Shown here: positions 5,012 through 5,919 of the stretch, piece by piece
How the letters are laid out: each line of letters starts with the position of its first letter
Position numbering within the stretch: the stretch's first letter is position 1
Assembly: GCA_900553885.1 (NCBI GenBank)
Contig: USFD01000135.1
Location: 1-5,919 of the forward strand
Length of the DNA: 5,919 nt
Reading direction: 5' to 3'
DNA from: an uncultured Ruminococcus sp.
GTDB taxonomy: Bacteria > Bacillota > Clostridia > Lachnospirales > Lachnospiraceae
Position numbers and translations under genes: made by a program
Notes under the pieces: generated by a model
What the model was told of the DNA's origin: nothing
The model's database searches: none
What the model saw: only the letters and a program-made list of their open reading frames with translations

Positions 5012-5819
5012 TCTTAGGAAAAGCTTTGGAGCCCTTGAGATCTTAAAAGGAATCAATATCACCATCAACAAAGGCGATATCGTTGCGGTGCTCGGCCCTT
5101 CCGGTTCCGGAAAGAGTACCTTTCTCAGGTGTCTGAACTGTATGGAAGATCCTACATCAGGAAGCATAATCTTTAAAGGCGTAGATATAGCTGATATGAA
5201 AGTGGACATCAATCTGCACCGCCGTCATATGGGAATGGTGTTTCAGCATTTTAATCTGTTTAACAACAAGACGGTGCTTCAGAACGTAATGATGGCGCCT
5301 GCTTATCTGAGATGCAAGGATCTGAAAAAGGCAAAGCGGAAAAACAGAATGATCCGTTTAAAAAATGTGTTCCGCAGCAAAAAGGAAGATCTGATTCCCA
5401 TTACTACAACGAAGGAGAAAATCAGAAGCGAGGCAAAAGATCAGGCCCTTGCCCTGTTAAAGAGAATCGGACTGGATGATAAAGCGGATGCTTATCCCTC
5501 CACCCTTTCCGGCGGACAGAAGCAGAGAGTGGCAATCATCCGTTCCCTGGCAATGAATCCGGATGTGATTCTTTTTGACGAGCCTACTTCAGCTTTGGAT
5601 CCGGAGATGGTAGGCGAGGTGCTGGACCTGATGAAAAAGCTGGCAAAGGAAGGAATGACCATGGTGGTTGTTACACATGAGATGGGGTTTGCCAGAGAAG
5701 TTGCCAACAGGGTGCTTTTTATGGATAACGGACAGATTCTGGAGGAGGCGCCTCCGGAGGAATTTTTCCAGCATCCGAAAGATCCGCGCCTGAAAGAATT
5801 CCTTTCGAAAATTTTATAG
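4995..5819 (+). CDS. Polar amino acid ABC importer ATP-binding protein (GlnQ/HisP type) with basic insertion
   Basis: Cytoplasmic ATPase that powers the importer. All motifs are intact: Walker A GPSGSGKS (34-41), Q-loop Gln84 in MVFQHFNLF, ABC signature LSGGQ (171-175), Walker B ILFDEP with Asp195 and Glu196, D-loop SALD, and switch His228 in VTHEMGFA. The protein is 274 residues, against about 240-250 for GlnQ. The extra length lies between the Q-loop and the signature, near residues 112-140, a Lys/Arg-rich stretch including KKAKRKN and FRSKKEDL. The end (EEFFQHPKDPRLKEFLSKIL) is the normal family terminus. The start is GTG at 4995, inside the permease gene; AAAGGAG at 4977-4983 (11 nt away) or GAGG at 4987-4990 (4 nt) can serve it, and no suitable ATG lies nearby. 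Confidence 0.95.
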   Translation: MIDVINLRKSFGALEILKGINITINKGDIVAVLGPSGSGKSTFLRCLNCMEDPTSGSIIFKGVDIADMKVDINLHRRHMGMVFQHFNLFNNKTVLQNVMMAPAYLRCKDLKKAKRKNRMIRLKNVFRSKKEDLIPITTTKEKIRSEAKDQALALLKRIGLDDKADAYPSTLSGGQKQRVAIIRSLAMNPDVILFDEPTSALDPEMVGEVLDLMKKLAKEGMTMVVVTHEMGFAREVANRVLFMDNGQILEEAPPEEFFQHPKDPRLKEFLSKIL

Positions 5820-5821
5820 CA

Positions 5822-5847
5822 ATCTGCGGTAAAATGAAAAAGCAGAT
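5822..5847 (+). other. Weak hairpin after the importer operon
   Basis: ATCTGC (5822-5827) and GCAGAT (5842-5847) pair around a 14-nt A-rich loop just after the ATPase stop. There is no T-tract, so at best it is a poor or incomplete terminator. Confidence 0.25.
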
Positions 5848-5864
5848 AGAAAGACCGGGCTGTA

Positions 5865-5919
5865 TGATATGCTCCCCTTTAGGTAGACAGTTGAAATAAT
5901 AAAACTGTTTATCTGGAGG
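5865..5919 (+). mobile_element. Putative left end of an IS3-family-like insertion sequence (truncated by the window)
   Basis: TGATATGCTCCCCTTT begins with the TG dinucleotide and carries the TGC-CCC-TTT pattern of left inverted repeats in the IS150 branch of the IS3 family. It continues into TAGACAG, as such ends often do. Immediately inside, a 12-bp stem (5881-5892 with 5903-5914) precedes GGAGG at 5915-5919, a Shine-Dalgarno whose start codon lies beyond the window. The assignment rests on end-pattern resemblance only; no transposase codons are visible. A structured leader of an ordinary next gene is the main alternative. Confidence 0.4.
5881..5914 (+). promoter_or_regulatory. Stem-loop upstream of a Shine-Dalgarno sequence at the window edge
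   Basis: AGGTAGACAGTT (5881-5892) pairs over all 12 positions, two of them G-U, with AACTGTTTATCT (5903-5914), closing a 10-nt A/T loop. CTCC at 5872-5875 can additionally pair with GGAG at 5915-5918 across a 5-nt bulge, which would cover the ribosome binding site in transcripts reading in from outside. Confidence 0.55.

Overview
The window looks like chromosomal DNA from a Gram-positive anaerobe of the class Clostridia, most likely the Lachnospiraceae. This is inferred from protein style, strong AGGAGG-type ribosome binding sites, sigma-A-like promoters, GTG starts and moderate GC; no rRNA or other marker gene is present. It holds six protein-coding genes: one on the minus strand and five on the plus strand.

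Layout. Positions 138-1229 (minus) encode a secreted peptidoglycan hydrolase: signal peptide, PcsB/CwlO-like coiled coil, Gly/Ser-rich linker and a SleB-type (Hydrolase_2) catalytic domain. Positions 1230-1493 are a divergent control region with a good minus-strand promoter, a weaker overlapping plus-strand promoter, and a 14-nt-arm inverted repeat in the hydrolase leader. Next come a Cof-type HAD phosphatase (1494-2324) and uppP, undecaprenyl-diphosphatase (2360-3184). Their 35-nt spacing suggests one transcript. A new promoter near 3259-3286 then precedes a complete polar amino acid ABC importer: lipoprotein receptor (3341-4207), permease (4301-5011) and ATPase (4995-5819), the last two overlapping by 17 nt. 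After the ATPase the final ~55 bases look like the left end of an IS3-family-like insertion sequence, ending at a Shine-Dalgarno sequence whose gene lies outside the window.

How the genes work together. The hydrolase and UppP both serve the cell envelope: one cuts the wall, the other recycles the lipid carrier used to build it. The HAD phosphatase probably acts on a small phosphorylated metabolite that cannot be named from sequence. The last three genes form one importer: the receptor captures an amino acid outside the membrane, the permease forms the channel and the ATPase powers it.

Most notable: (1) the importer's receptor appears circularly permuted. The segment that normally ends an SBP_bac_3 domain lies at its N-terminus, and the C-terminus stops where that segment should begin. 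(2) The receptor-permease gap can form two mutually exclusive RNA hairpins, one of which would hide the permease ribosome binding site. (3) The ATPase carries an extra ~28-residue basic insertion in its helical subdomain. The rest is conventional. I saw no CRISPR array, tRNA, rRNA or defence system.
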